The notes below the pieces were generated by a model. That model had not been told where the DNA came from and searched no databases. It saw nothing but the letters and a program-made list of their open reading frames with translations. DNA of 64,000 nucleotides from Caenorhabditis remanei (lineage: Eukaryota > Nematoda > Chromadorea > Rhabditida > Rhabditidae), in NCBI RefSeq assembly GCF_010183535.1, contig NC_071333.1, forward strand, positions 13,576,587-13,640,586. Direction: 5' to 3'. Both the position numbers and the translations under genes were made by a program. Positions 32,476-45,298 of this stretch are shown piece by piece (within the stretch, counting starts at the first letter, position 1; every line of letters starts with the position of its first letter).

Positions 32476-35085
32476 ATTTCTCTTGTGTATCTGAAAGCGA
32501 TATATTAATGGTTTGCGACAACAGGTAATAAATATTGATGATTTAACATAAAGAAAAATAAGTAAAAGTAGAAAGGAACCAAAAGTATTCATGACTTGTT
32601 CTGCACGAAACACACGTGTTGGGTGGAGCCTAAAGAAGTGTCTGTTGTGCATCTGTTTCAAATCAAACACTCTTTCTTTTTCCTTCATCTAAACTTCAGC
32701 AAAAATAGAAATGAAAAGAATGCTGTAGAACGCAAACTTGTCCAAAAGGGTAATGAAGTTTTGAAATTTTAGAATTCATGAGATGAGAAAAAACTGATTG
32801 AAATTGTGTTGAGTGCCAGCGTTTGACACGTTTTCAATACTTTTTGTTTTGCGACATTCACTGGCGCCGGTTGGTAAGATATTTGCCAGAAACATGAGTG
32901 AGGAGGTGTTTAGATTTTTTCTTCTTTAGAACTAATGAATCAGTGAGTTATGTTGTAGGCGGTCAACCGCTTTCCAGATGATGATAGTGATAGTCAACAC
33001 ATGTACTGATAAGGAATGGCTTCCGTTGTGTGGGAAAAAATGAGTCAAATTTGGAAGAGTTCGAAGGTTGGAAAATGTTTTGGATAGATGTTAGGGATAA
33101 ATACGGGATGCGAGAAGAAGAGAATTTTGAGTTATGGTTCCGTGAGAAAAGAGACATTTATGACGCTTTTCGGTGAAGCTATTCCCACGTGAAGACGCAA
33201 TGAGTCAGAATATAAATTTGTTGAAATATTTATGATAGAAGATCTTACGAATATGGACTTTAAATAGTTTGAGTGGGAGTTGAGACAAAATATAAAACAA
33301 TTAAGCTCATTAAGAGTGTCAAATATGAAATCATTGATTGCAAAATAGTACTCTTTTCCAGGTTATGAAATTCCGGTCAAAAAAGTTATAATGAGTTTCG
33401 AAACATTCAAAACAAAGAAATGAGGGAATTTCACAATTAAAAAAAGTTATTTGAACTGGTATAAAAATCTCAGTCAAGGAAGAAATAGATCAGAACAAGA
33501 AACAAAATACAGTATGTAGATAATCAAACAATGTATACAAATAAACAAATCAGTTATCAGCCACGGAAATGCACTTGATTACTTTTTTCTAAAGCAATAT
33601 TTCACACAACAGGACACCAGCTGGAAACGTTATCGAAATAGGAAAATACTTCGGCGTGTTTGATAAGTTCATTTAATATTATTTCAACGAATTATATTTT
33701 ATGATATTAAAGTACTTTCATACACATTTAAATTCGCTTTATTTGCATCAAAAGTATCTATTGTCGGCTTTTCCCAATAAATTCCAGATTTTACGAGTTT
33801 CGGAGAATTGTTCGGACAATTGACACTGTTTTGAGCACAGCCAACTATCAGTACGTACTTTGCATTAGATAAGGAGAAGTGTGAAAACGAAGTATGACAA
33901 AAATTCATGTGTCGTTAAAAAATGGATCGTTTAAGGTAATGTAAGGGGTTTTAGTACGCTTTCAAATGACCCGAATCTTAGAGGAATGCTGGAAAGTAAA
34001 CAAAAATGTTGCGTTAAATGTGAATGTAGATTGAAAACTGAGTTGAGGAAGAATTCAGAAAAGAACTTCCGTTTGCCTATACATCTCGGACGCGTATCCA
34101 ACTTTTATTGCATTTTGCATTCCGGAAAGTGTCACAAACAAAAAACAAATATGATGATGCTGGTTGGTCAACAAAACATCCAAATATCTGCAACATTCCA
34201 ATCAAGAAAATATACTTCTATGAACTACTGGCGACATCAAAATTATTGAATCGAAAAGGAAATGATGACACATTGAAACTATCACTGAAATTATATCAAT
34301 TTGCTCATTCTAATCACATAACTTACGGTTTCATAACAGTAATTTTGCCACATGACATATTTTTATAACGTCATTGTTAGTTTTGCTCAATCAAGTAACT
34401 ATTATTTGGAAAGTTTCAGAAAAACTAGAAACCAAATTTACTTACAAAGTCTCTAAAAGTACGACGTTAGTTGTTTCAACCCGTTCAAAAAAAATACTTT
34501 GCCAGACGAGTGGTTCAAAAACTGAAGCTTAAAGAAAAAAGTTAAGAACTCTTTCATTTTTTATAATCTTGTCTTATTTTCCTTTTTTTACTGTAATTCT
34601 CAAAATGTGACCGGTTCAGTCCATTGTTAACAGAATCACGTGGTGAGAATGTTCAAGTTACAAAAAAAAACTCTCCAAAAGTAATAGAACACATAACCCT
34701 AACTCTAAAAGACATAAAGTGCCCAACCCAAACAACACATTCTTATCAAAGGAATGTCATCTAGAAAAGCAACCCACTTTTTTTCTCCCATGTACTCTTA
34801 ATATTCTCCAGCTGATGCGTTGTCAACTTTCCTCATCATTTTTTTCTGAGCGAATACACGTGAATAAAGTTCGACCACAATAAAATGTTTTCCTTCAAAT
34901 ACTTTATCTATCAAAACAGAGAACAATAATAAATAAATACGAGAAACGTTGCTGAAGGCACGAAACATATAATTACGATGTAGCGCAAGTTCAACGAGTT
35001 ATCTGGTGAGAACACCCGTTACAATTAAAACAAAATTGCATGGTGAGAAAAGAGTTGTTTTTGGTGTCGATGTGGTTAAAGAAAT
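32476..35085. other. Intergenic DNA, no gene recognised
   Basis: A divergent-to-tail interval between the secreted Cys-rich gene and the 3' end of pdi-6. It holds short open frames only. The frame at 33986-34249 shares a short SRKYT....WR peptide with a frame near 20880-20920, but both are too weak to call. AATAAA-like signals for pdi-6 lie near 34930 on the minus strand (TTTATT). Confidence 0.45.
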
Positions 35086-36980
35086 TTAAAGCTCAGTCTT
35101 ATCAAGGTCGACGTCAGACAAGTCAATGTCATCTTCGGCTGGGAGGGCTCCGTCCTTTCCGTCCCATTTCTCGGTCTTCTGAATCTTTGGGAATCCATCT
35201 CCTCTGAGTGAGGAAGTACGTCCCTTTCCGTAGGAGAGATCACGGAGGAACTCGTGGATTCCGTCTTTTCCAAAGGATCCCTTGAGAACGGCGTACTTGT
35301 TCTTGCGGAAGTTCAAAGCAGTCATGGCTGGGTATCCGAAACCTCCGACTTCGAAAGATTCCTCGAGAGCTGGCTGAGATGCTCCCTCAACCCAGATCCA
35401 TCTGAAAAACAAGAATTTAATGATTTGTCAGAAAATTGTGATGTAATTAACTTACCCCCAAAGGTTCTTCTTGAATTTCTCGGATTGTTCTTTGAGAAGG
35501 GCCAAGTAGTCGTTTCTGCATTTGGCTTGGCAGTCGAGGATGTGTGGCAAGAAAGCGAAGATACAGAGTTGCTTCTCTTTGCAAGCGTCCTCTACAACTT
35601 GTTGGTTGATTCCTTCAAGAATCTCTGGAGCTGGCATGTTCTCTTGAGCACGAGCAGAAGCCCAGGCGACGATATCAGAAGATTGACGTCCTCCATCATA
35701 ATCTTGAGCGTCTGAGACATCAGATCCTGGAGCGAAGTACTTGATGGTTGGGAATCCACGGATGGCGAACTTATTGGCGACAACAGTGTGAACCGTGGCG
35801 TCGAGGGCTCCAAGACGAACTTTGCCCTTGAGCTCGGATGCAGCAGCCTTCCATTGTGGCTCAAGACTCTTGCAGTGTCCGCACCATGGAGCAAAGAATT
35901 CAACGAGCCAGATGTCTTTGCTGTTGAGAACGAGCTCCTCGAAGTTGGCATCAGTGAGCTCAACGACGTCGTTTCCGGATCCACCTCCTCCGCGCTTTCC
36001 AGATCCTGATCCGGATCCACTGCTTCCTCCAGATGACTTTCCTCCGAGACGAGCAGAGACAGTCTTCTTAACCTCGGCGAGGAGAGAGTCGGCAATCGCT
36101 TGGGCAGTTCTTTGTCCTGTAAGAAAATCAATAGGTTGGAATGTCTTCTTCCCCCTCCGCACACTCATAAACACAACAGACTACGTTAGATGACCCAGAT
36201 CGCGCGACCGCACTCACGGTCTCTCTATCTTCCACCCAAACGACTGGTACGCACAATTAAGTTGACCGTTTCTCTCTCTCGTCAAGGTCGACCACATCTC
36301 TACTCCGAATCGCTCAAACATTATATCTGAGCAAATAGTTACTAAACACACAACCAGTTGCTACTCCCTCTACGGACTGACCGACAGTGCACACAGAAAA
36401 TAGTTCGAGAAAGGAAAGGAAATATTGAGACAAATCAGTTAATATTTGCCGTGCCGAACGGTACCGCTACGTGGCTCTTGTACTTGTCTCCCTGTCTGAT
36501 CTGCACAATCAATCCGGAAGACTAGCACACTCTGAAAAAGAAAAAAACCTACCATTGAAATCGGTTGGCTTCTTCTTGTCGGCTCCGAAAATCTTGAGGG
36601 TTGGGAATCCTTGAACGTTGTAGGGTTGTCCGACGGATTGATGTTGAGTCATGTCGACGGCTCCAACCTTAGCAATTCCCTTCAACGCAGAGGCGGCCTT
36701 CTTGTATTCTGGGACGAGGTTCTTGCAGTGTCCGCACCATGGAGCATAGAATTCCACAATCCAGATGTCATCAGAGTTCAATACTTTTGATTGGAAGTTA
36801 GCCTCAGTCAGCTCGACGACGTCGTCCTTCTTCGAGTACATTCCACATACCGAAGTGATCGCTGAAATAATTTTTAAATTAGGAGATGACTCATTTTTCG
36901 CAGTTCTTGCTCACGATAAAACCCTCCAAAATAATTGAAAACATACCCAAAGTGGCGAGGAATAGCTTGATGAGAGCCAT
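35086..36980 (-). CDS. pdi-6: Protein disulfide isomerase of the P5/PDIA6 type
   Basis: Four exons on the minus strand: 36980-36947, 36861-36553, 36116-35456 and 35401-35086, giving 439 residues, close to the length of human PDIA6. It has a signal peptide [18 protein letters not shown], a first thioredoxin domain with WCGHC (Cys 54 and 57), a Ser/Gly linker (about 142-162), and a second thioredoxin domain with WCGHC (Cys 193 and 196). A non-catalytic thioredoxin-like domain follows (about 270-400), then an acidic tail ending KTEL, an ER-retention signal. It oxidises and isomerises disulfides of client proteins in the ER lumen. The 436-nt intron between the first thioredoxin domain and the linker is long for this gene. 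Upstream, 37113-37122 carries a GACGTGTC core typical of XBP-1 sites. The symbol is recalled from C. elegans B0403.4 (also tag-320). Confidence 0.93.
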
Positions 36981-37511
36981 AGTGATCCAATAATCTCACC
37001 GTTCCAAACGTGAGACCGCACAGAATGGGGAGCAAATCCAAACTGAGTTGAATACGAGGTGTGCTGAGGGCGGGAATGCGACGTCGGCGGTCGTGTGTAC
37101 GTAGTTGATTGGTCGACGTGTCGTACACTAGAGCGCGCTTGCACACACAATGACGAGGCCGCGGCCGTTGAGGCGAATGCGACGTGTAAAAATGACGACA
37201 GCAAATGGGAGAATTGAACAAAATGGGATTTGTTCTGGACAAAAATACGAGAGCTAATGTCAAATTTCTATGAGAAAAGGATTAAATACACTGAATTGAG
37301 AAATGTCAGCAGGATTATTGCTTTTATATACTATTTGTCTTGGTTTTGTTGAGAAGAAAATGAAAAAAAAAAGTATTTTTCAAAAAATTGTTTATTGAAA
37401 AATTGATAAATGTCACCATACATAAGTACAATTGAACTAATTAACCTGTAATCAAAAAACGGAACCGGCTTACAAAAAATATATCAAAACGCTACAATCG
37501 GGACTAAGCAT
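36981..37511. promoter_or_regulatory. pdi-6 upstream region with candidate UPR element
   Basis: GC-richer than its surroundings. ATTGGTCGACGTGTCG at about 37108-37123 combines a CCAAT box (reverse) with an ACGTG core; GACGTGTC fits the XBP-1/UPRE core. The far end of this interval is the 3' flank of the next minus-strand gene. Its function is inferred from the ER role of pdi-6. Confidence 0.4.
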
Positions 37512-39509
37512 CTATAATCTTTGTTCCTTCACATCGATTTTCCGTCCACCGGATGAACTGGCGATGATGTTCATAATGACAATGACGATTGCCAGAATGT
37601 GGCAGATGTTTACAATAATCATACAGATTCTGTACATGGTGAATGTAAAACAGCGGCGTACATTTTCTCTGAAATATTAAAAAAAATGTTTGGGTTGAAA
37701 AGAAGACAGGATTCTTACCGGGCATCATGTTTTGGGTTGAGTGGGAGGCATGGCCAGAAGAAGCGAAGTTTCGTGAACTTCACAAGTCCCCACGTAAGTG
37801 CAACAAGTTTGATCCACGAAGAAAAGTAAACTGGCGATGCGAGAGAAAGACGAGGCTCGTTAGTGAAGAGAAGGTTCATCAATGATGGAAGAGGAACCTG
37901 AAAAATATTAAACTTTTTCCATTTAATGAGCCGGAATCGTATTTTGTCCGATATTCATTCTATTTTTTCTCTGTTTTCAACCAATTGACGCTTGTTATCA
38001 TTCTCTCTACCAACTTGATATTCTTCCATCCCATTTGTTGTAATGATAAGAAATTCATCAGTCACTTGCTCTTTCTCAATTGTTAAACCACTGGTTTTCG
38101 ACCTTTGTGAACCGATATCAAACGTAACAGGCGCTTCATTTGTTCTTTTTTCTGGTGAAACGTTTTCTTGACGTTCAGTAAGTTTGAGGATGAGAAGAAT
38201 TTCTTTAGCTGTCACCACAGCACCACCATTCATCATTCTCGACATGCACAATGTCCGACAATACACAAACGTTGTTTCTTCGTGATTGGTTTTTGATTTG
38301 TGCGAGTTTCTTGAATTATTGAGAAAGGCTCGCGTGGATATCTGACAGTCACTAATCAGTACTCAAAGCAGAAGGAACTCAGGTTGCATGTGTCAAAACT
38401 TTACTGCCTGAAGTTAATACTCTCTGAACACAAGTAAAATAATTCTACGTGAGAAGTTTTTTTGGGTAAAAAGTACTACATGATTTTCAGGTTTCTTCTC
38501 AAACTTCCAACAAAAATTTCTGACATTCTTCCAGTTCTTACACGTTTTTCGAAACTATAAAATCCTTTGCTCAAAGTGTGGAAAAATGTTATATATCTGA
38601 TCGTTGAACCGTTATTTCTTCATGACTTCTCCAACTTCTTAATTATCTTTCATCGCACCTGATGTGATCGCTCGACCCACTCTTTCTCCGTTTCTCTGGA
38701 TCCGTGTTGTTTTTATGCCCACAATATTTTGCCAACATTGTAAAGATAGCCAGCACCGGGTGTTTTCTGACCAAATGATCAGTCTATAGATTATAAGTTT
38801 GGTTTTTACTCTATCTCTTAGGAAAAACGATATCACATGAAACGAATCAGAATTCTGGTAGCTTGAAAATCGGATGTCAACAATCCAAGGTCGAAATCAC
38901 ATCCAGTTAACAAAAATGTTCTTCAGATGTTCTCTAAGCACTCCTCTGCGGTGTGATTTTTCGACATTGATACGGATACGAGAGAAGCGTCAAAGTTGTT
39001 AGCGTGGACAGAAATTCGATACTTGGAAGCCCCCAGAATATCTCGAAAGAAAGAAAAAAGAAGCAGAAAACTAACTTCTTCAAGAACTAGAACCATCGAC
39101 TTGGCCAAACGGGCGTAGAACACATTCTCTTCGTCATATTTTAGGGTCTTGCAGACATCGACCATCTCGAATATGTAGACAAACAGACTGATTCCGGTAA
39201 AGAAGAAGTAGCCGTAGGCAGCATAGATCGCTACCAGACTTTGGAAGTTATCCAAGTACTCAGCAATTCTGTAACATAAACGTATTGCTTCTTGGTTTAT
39301 TTTCTAAGATAGTTTACCTGTTACATACAAGAAGATCAGCAAGAACATCCAACGTGGATGCAAACAATGTGACGACTGCTACAACTCTGACTGGTGGTGC
39401 CCATTCCAATCCATTTCTGAAATCATAAAACATTCAAAATTATAAAACCGATCACTGTCCCAGCAACTCACTTGGCATCGTTGTCAGCCCACGCAAATCG
39501 AATTCCCAT
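37512..39509 (-). CDS. Four-pass membrane protein, unknown family
   Basis: Five exons on the minus strand: 39509-39472, 39416-39318, 39268-39076, 37897-37719 and 37668-37512. They join in phase to 221 residues. Hydrophobic segments lie near residues 22-44, 60-85, 138-160 and 182-210. A conserved-looking core, VLVLEEVPLPSLMNLL, spans the third intron. That intron is 1178 nt. The donor GTTAGT after GAAGAA and the acceptor TTTTTCAG before GTTCCT give a smooth protein, whereas read-through quickly changes character. There are no catalytic motifs. Its topology resembles small transporter-like or tetraspan families, but I cannot name one. Confidence 0.78.
37955..38266 (-). other. Intronic open frame, 103 codons, doubtful
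   Basis: ATG at 38266 opens a hydrophilic frame on the same strand inside the long third intron of the four-pass gene. Its content (Glu/Lys/Thr-rich, no T-run bias) is more protein-like than most intronic frames here. It could be an alternative 3' exon or a nested gene. No splice evidence links it to either side. Confidence 0.2.
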
Positions 39510-41405
39510 TGTTAGAAATAGAAGGAATATGAAGAAAAAAAGAACTAAAGAGTAATTATCAGTAATAAAAAGAGGGATAATGTTTCAGAAAGAAGGCTAG
39601 ATATCCCTTTCTTCTCGCTTCTCCTGTGTTTCTCTCCTGCGGGAGCTACGGCGAAGAATGTGTTGGATGGGTGGGCGGCGCTTCGACGAACAAGAACACA
39701 GCTGTCTCCTGGCGGCAAAGGTGCATGGTTTTCGACCTGATATCCACGTCATTGGAAGGAATCCCGGAAGATGGAGGATCTGAATTGTCACAAGTTGATT
39801 CGAACACATAGCGTTGTTAATTGGAATCTTTGGTCCAAATTAAAATTGTTGGAAACACAGCAAAAGAAAAGTTGTAGCACATTGAAAACAGCATTGAGAA
39901 ACAATTGTTTCGAAAATTCTTGTTTTAGTGGGAACAAGATATCATTGTTTCAAAAAGTATTCGCAAACTTATGGCATGAAATTCAAAACTTCAGTTCTTA
40001 ACTTCAGTTTGTGATAAGTTATAAGGCAAGAAGAATAGAAAACATGTATATTTATTCCAATTTTTGTGATAAATGACGGCTAATTATGGTGCAGACACTT
40101 TATCCCTCTGACTCACATTTCTCGAAAATTCTCAACGTATGTCCTTTTTTCACGTGTGCAGCTGCATTTCTGAATCGTACCCCCGTATTTTGTCCCACCG
40201 TTTACTTAGTAAAAAACATGAAAATATGACTCATCGCACCCAAAACTTTTTACCAGGTGCCAATGTTTTCACGTGGACAAGAATTTCGAAATCTCGAGCG
40301 GTCCGCTTCTTTTTTTTACATCTAGCATCATACACCGGCACTTCTCAAGCCCGTTGAACAGGTGACCTGTGTGCGGGGGAGCAGCTCATTCTCCTACCAA
40401 AACCTCTGCAAAAAAGCTTTCCAGGTCAATAACAAATCAGATCAGGTATTTCGCCACTTTGACTTTTCGTCTCATCAGTTGTTTTGTGTGTGCGTTTTTT
40501 TCAATTATCATCCATCGGCACTCGTGCCTATGGCCTCAAATCCTAACTAGCGAAGAATTCTTCACGGGCGCTTCTTTCATGATTAATGGAAAACGTGTGC
40601 ACTTTACAACAAATGTTTTCGAGCTGAGGTCAGAGCTCGGTTGGTAGCACTAGCCTGGGAAGTTCGATCGTTAACAAAACCGCCGTGTGATCCATTAGTT
40701 TTACCGGGTGTGCGAAATAAGTGTCGATGATAAAAACTAAATATTATGAGAAGGTTGACGAGAGTTTGGCAACTACTTAAGACTAAAATACTTTGGTTCA
40801 GAAGAACCCAAAATTTGTTCCTTTTCCTACATTGAGATATTGTAGACCATTCAAAAGACAAAATGGACGAATGACTCATTTCAGTTTCTATTTTGTCAAA
40901 AACCAATGTTTTTGAAATTATGACAGTCGGTGGGGAGGAAGAAAACAAATAGATTTCTTGGAGAGAAATTTTTTGACAACGCGTAATGGGTGTACTGTAA
41001 CATATACAAGAAAGACCCGCTGAAAAACAGTTCAGCAGTAGAGTAGGTAGATCGCATTTTTAGCCTCTGACTGGGATCCTAGAAAAATGTTGTATTTTTT
41101 GAACATAACAGTTCAATCTTTTAGATAATTTACATTTATTAATTGTATTTAAAAACGGTTTTGAATAATTACACATTATATGTATTGAACAATTTTCAGA
41201 GAACTAAAAATTGAATTCATATGAGATTACTGAGAAATCTCTAAAAAAAAAATGGAAATCGCTGAGTAAACGATAAGTGAAATACTTTTTTGTGGAATAA
41301 TTAGGAACCTGGAATAAAAATACAAAGATATATCATGTTGGAGTAAATATAAACATATGTATAAGAATATACAGTATTTCTTGGAGATTGAAGTTTGATG
41401 AGAAC
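39510..41405. other. Intergenic DNA between two minus-strand membrane genes
   Basis: The upstream region of the four-pass gene and the downstream flank of the next gene. Short open frames exist on both strands at 39600-39810, but no splice structure or start supports them. Nothing else was recognised. Confidence 0.45.
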
Positions 41406-42302
41406 TCAGTAGAAGTAGGCGTCTTCCGGATCAACTATGGGTTTCTCAATTGGCCGATTGCTCATTTCAATTTTGTGGTTTCTGTCGATCCACCAGCAGA
41501 GAATTGAAATGACTGCTGCGATAAAAACAACAATACACACTGAAAACAAAAATTGATTAACAATTAATGATTTGTTTTAAACTTACCGTTTCTGGGAGTG
41601 AAGTAGTCGCGGATAGTTGGTCGAGTTTCGAAGAAGCAGAACTGAGTAGTTTTCCAGACGGTGAACTCAGAAGATCCGTGGAATGAGATGATCGGGCGAT
41701 CCTTTTCCATTGAGAAATTCTGGCATCTTCCGGCTTTGATCAGTTTTGGAAAATCCAATGCAACCAGATTCCATTTCGAATGTGCACGACCTCCATACAT
41801 TTCACTCCCTTCGCACATCTGTAGGCTGACGGTTACACTTCCCTCGCTGAAAATAAGTAAGTAAAGAGAACATTTCTAATTTGCTGGGGACTCTTACAAG
41901 ACATAGATATAGACGGCTTGGTAGTCAAGAGTGGGGAGGATCTGAGTGGAAATGGAGTCGTTGGAGTCGTTGGTAATCTTGTAATTCGTTGGGGTTTTCA
42001 AAGTAAGAAAATTGTTATTTGGGATGGCTGAAAGCAAAACCTAAACTTCAAACATTTTCAGCTATTTGAAACGTACTTCCGCGAGTCATGCTGTGGAAAT
42101 TGAAAACAAATCCTTGTTTCGACAGTTTGGAAGATTTGGACTCCATAAATGCCGGCATGGTATCCACAATTTTGGTCTCCAGTTTGGGCTTACTTGCGAC
42201 TTCCCACGACTTTTGAACCCACTTATAATCGGTATCAACAAACACCAATCCAATGAAAAAGATCATGTAACACAAGATTATCGTCAGATTTATCGTCATC
42301 AT
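41406..42302 (-). CDS. Membrane-anchored protein with hydrophobic segments at both ends
   Basis: Four exons on the minus strand: 42302-42077, 42027-41898, 41846-41587 and 41539-41406. They join in phase to 249 residues. The N-terminus (LTIILCYMIFFIGLVFV) is a signal anchor or signal peptide, and residues about 206-223 (VCIVVFIAAVISILCWWI) are a membrane segment followed by a short charged tail. Between them lies a domain of about 180 residues with several Asn-glycosylation motifs (NDS twice) and few Cys. It is probably a surface or endomembrane protein with a lumenal or extracellular domain. Family unknown. Confidence 0.78.
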
Positions 42303-43941
42303 CCTGAAAAACTAGAATATTTTAAAGAACAAATAGAAAAAATAGCGTTTCGTTGGAAGACAAAAAACTGAAAACGACGGAGAAGGCGTAGCGGATGGAG
42401 GCGGAGCTACAAGTGGGGACGATTTGTGTAAACAGAAAATTTTCGATGAGGAATGGTACGCGATGGCACGGACGCTGTCTGTCGAGTCACACTGTCGAAA
42501 TTTTCTAGAAGCAAAACAAAAAAATTTGGAAATTAAAAATTTATAATCGAAAAAAACACTTTCGGGGCGCATGTTCAATTTCTCGATAGGACAAAGAGGA
42601 CTGACGAATTCAACAAATAAGTGAAAGTCGTCTACAAAAATATGTTTTCTGAGACAGAGTCAACCGGAGACTTGAGTGATGATGAAATAAGTTTTGGGAT
42701 AAAGCAGCAGTTATGGGGAGCCGTTTGAGATCTTGGGAGGAGGGACTAGTTTTCTCCATACAGTTGCTCGATGTGATAACTGTATCCTGACAAGTGGTAG
42801 AGTTTGACAAAAATCGGGCCGGTCCACTCGGCCCAGATACAATAAAGAGTTTTCATTTAGTAACAAAATTTCTCGAAATGTTTCCAAAATTCAGAGTGAA
42901 AGTGATTAAATTATCATACATATCCACTTTTTGTAGGAACTTCAAAAGTTTAGTCAAAAACTAAACCTTTACGGGTCGAGACAATTTTCTATTTCGGCCC
43001 GGCCCGACCCAACCCGGTCCGTGACAAGTCTGGAATTTGAATATTGAAAAAAAAAACACGGCACACACTCGACAGTAAATTCCTGGAATCGTTTTTGAAA
43101 CGAAATGAGTCACAATCGAATAAACGACGGCAGAGAGATCTGAGAATCAAGAAAATCAATATTTTGAACAGGCGGTCAAGAGTTTCAGCAAACGTTGAAA
43201 TCCCGAAGTTAAGGAAACCAATTTACACTTTTTCGTTATCCTGAAATTGTTATCATCTGTCCTTTTGATGGCTTACCTGACCGGAAAAGTTATAAAAATG
43301 CAACTGCGTCGCTAGGTATACTGACACATAATTTCTACCAGGTTGTCTTATAAAAAGTTGTATGATTTGAGCATACTAAACAGGTAACCTCAATATTCTA
43401 TCAGTTCATTTTCAGAAAGGAGTAAAATCACTCTACTAAAATTTCCATGGTAATCCAAGAAGAAATCTATAAACAAATGACGATCCAAGATAAATTCGTT
43501 TCTTCTCTTTGTTCACAAAGAGTCAAAAACAATCATATTCTGTCGATTTATGACTTTTAGATTGTTCATTTCAGAAAAAAAGTAAACACCAATTGTGTTT
43601 CACTTGCGAATATATCAAATCTAGTTAATCCCTTCTGATAAATTTTCCAGTCTCAAAGCAACTAAGCATGTTTCATTCGTTGTCTTTGAAACCGGAAATG
43701 AGTGTTATTGTTAGTCTAATACGCGTGAAAATTCGCAATGCAAAAATTGAAACCTTATCTTTCTAACTAGTAAAGCCACATGGAAGTTCGACGACGTCAG
43801 AATAAATGAGTCAGGCGGCGTTTTGTTTTATGTCTATAGTTTGAAATCAGTTAAAAATTTTATCGATTTGAAACAAAACAAAAATAATATTCCATATTAA
43901 AAATCGGTTAGTATTTCGATAAATATGTGTATTTGTAGATA
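42303..43941. other. Intergenic DNA with a GGGCC-rich repeat
   Basis: No gene was recognised. GGGCCGG-type runs at 42814-42835 (AATCGGGCCGGTCCACTCGG) and 42990-43022 (TTTCGGCCCGGCCCGACCC) are roughly inverted and are flanked by TGACAAGT near 42788 and 43021. This may be a decayed repeat element about 230 bp long. Confidence 0.35.
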
Positions 43942-44245
43942 TTAGTCGTGCTGTCTCAGGAAGAGGGACACAACTGAAAAATGTAATTTTGTTTTTAGAA
44001 ACAGATTCATTAAAACATACCAGCAATGTAGCAGCACAGAAAGAACAGGAGAGATGGTGCGAAAGGGTCACTGTTGTGTTGAATTAGAGGTATGAAAAAC
44101 AGTAGGTAGTGAATTACGACCAAAGCCCTGAAACAAGGTTTTACTTACATCCAATAATAGTTTTTCAAACTCACACTTTTCGTCGTTCTTCGTAATTGGC
44201 GAATACATAATCGATACGATTAATCGCGATCTCAAGGAAGAGCAT
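43942..44245 (-). CDS. Small two-pass membrane protein, 69 residues
   Basis: Three exons on the minus strand: 44245-44175, 44127-44021 and 43973-43942, in phase. Donors are GTGAGT and GTATGT, and acceptors are GTTTCAG and TTTTTCAG. After a charged start (NYEERRKV) come two hydrophobic segments, VIHYLLFFIPL and LLFFLCCYIAVVSLFL. The short length leaves room for doubt: it could be the 3' end of a longer gene. An in-frame TGA lies 12 nt before the ATG, which limits extension in this exon. It sits 413 nt downstream of the next gene, in the same direction. Confidence 0.5.
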
Positions 44246-44658
44246 TTTTTGAAATCAGTGAGAATACTAAAAAGAATGAGAAGAATGGAGAAGTCTAACA
44301 CCGCAGAGAAACTCTATGAGTGGTCACCTGGTTTCGTTTTGTTGCAAGTCACTGACAGAGAGGATGCGGCGTTGTCTATAGTTGAGCCACCACGGAAAAT
44401 GTTAAATTACCTGTTATAGTGAGTGGCGTGAGCCATAATCCGCAGGATTATAAATTACTTCTTTTCCGTTTTTCTTCTTTTTCAAAACATTTATTCACTT
44501 TGTAAGCTATTGAAAAATGAGAATATACCGCAAGAAAGCAAAAAAAGAGACATTGATAAATTTATAAATTTATATGAAATGTTATGAAACTTGAGAAGAA
44601 GGAGAAGAAGAAAAAGAGTAAACGGAACGCGTCCAGGGTCTAATCTTCTATAGTTGCT

Positions 44659-45298
44659 CTATGGATCCAATATGTAGCTTCCTGAAAATATTTCTTCCGT
44701 GGTGGTATCTAGGGATGTGCGGAACGGAAATCGGAAATTCCGAATTCGGAACTGTTTTCCGTCGGAAAACTTCCAATTTTTTTCTTGGAATTATCGGAAC
44801 ATTCCGATTTCCGAAACATGTTTTCGGAAAATCGTTTTTTCTAAAAAAATATCCGAAATTCTCAAAGTTTTTAGTTTTGCACATCCCTGTTGTTATCAAT
44901 TCCTTACAACTTACCAACAGTTGAAACAAAAAGAAGAACCAGTACGCCTTGAACTTGAAGCAAAATGAAATATGATGATAGGAACACTTGGGCGATAGCA
45001 ACAACAGCCATGACTGCGTAAATCCTAAAATCAAAAATTCAGCAGAACGTTGTTAAGACAGAACATACTTCTGCATTGTTCTCTTAACCGGGAATCCCAT
45101 TTTACCGACAATAACTCGAACCATGAACAACATCATAATTGTGAGAACCACAATTTGTCCGAATATAAACAAATTGCCAAGGATATTAAGAAGAATGAGA
45201 CATGGGCGTGAGAAAATGGGGATGGAGAGGTAGTAAATTTGTCGGAAATCTTCTCGAACGATTTCCCAGGCCGTGCGTAGAGTCATTTCAACGGGCAT
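44659..45298 (-). CDS. Small multi-pass membrane protein, 120 residues
   Basis: Three exons on the minus strand: 45298-45069, 45024-44915 and 44681-44659, in phase. Two long hydrophobic blocks, residues about 24-66 and 78-114, could form four membrane segments. TTTCAG ends 19 nt before the ATG and may accept a spliced leader. The last intron (44682-44914, 233 nt) contains a 178-bp inverted-repeat element. Without it the intron would be 55 nt, a normal length for this genome. The last exon adds only seven codons and is less certain. Family unknown. Confidence 0.6.
44711..44888. mobile_element. MITE-like inverted repeat, 178 bp
   Basis: The ends are AGGGATGTGC and GCACATCCCT, exact inverted repeats. 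The interior is itself palindromic, with repeated CGGAA/TTCCG blocks. It lies wholly within an intron of the 120-residue membrane gene. No target duplication is evident. Confidence 0.75.

Noticed and set aside
39597..39811. Overlapping open frames on both strands
   Set aside because: No ATG with splice or poly(A) support and no protein-like character; likely chance frames in a promoter region.
42788..43035. GGGCCGG-rich inverted pair as a possible MITE
   Set aside because: Arms align poorly and no clear ends or target duplication can be set; mentioned only as a possible decayed repeat.
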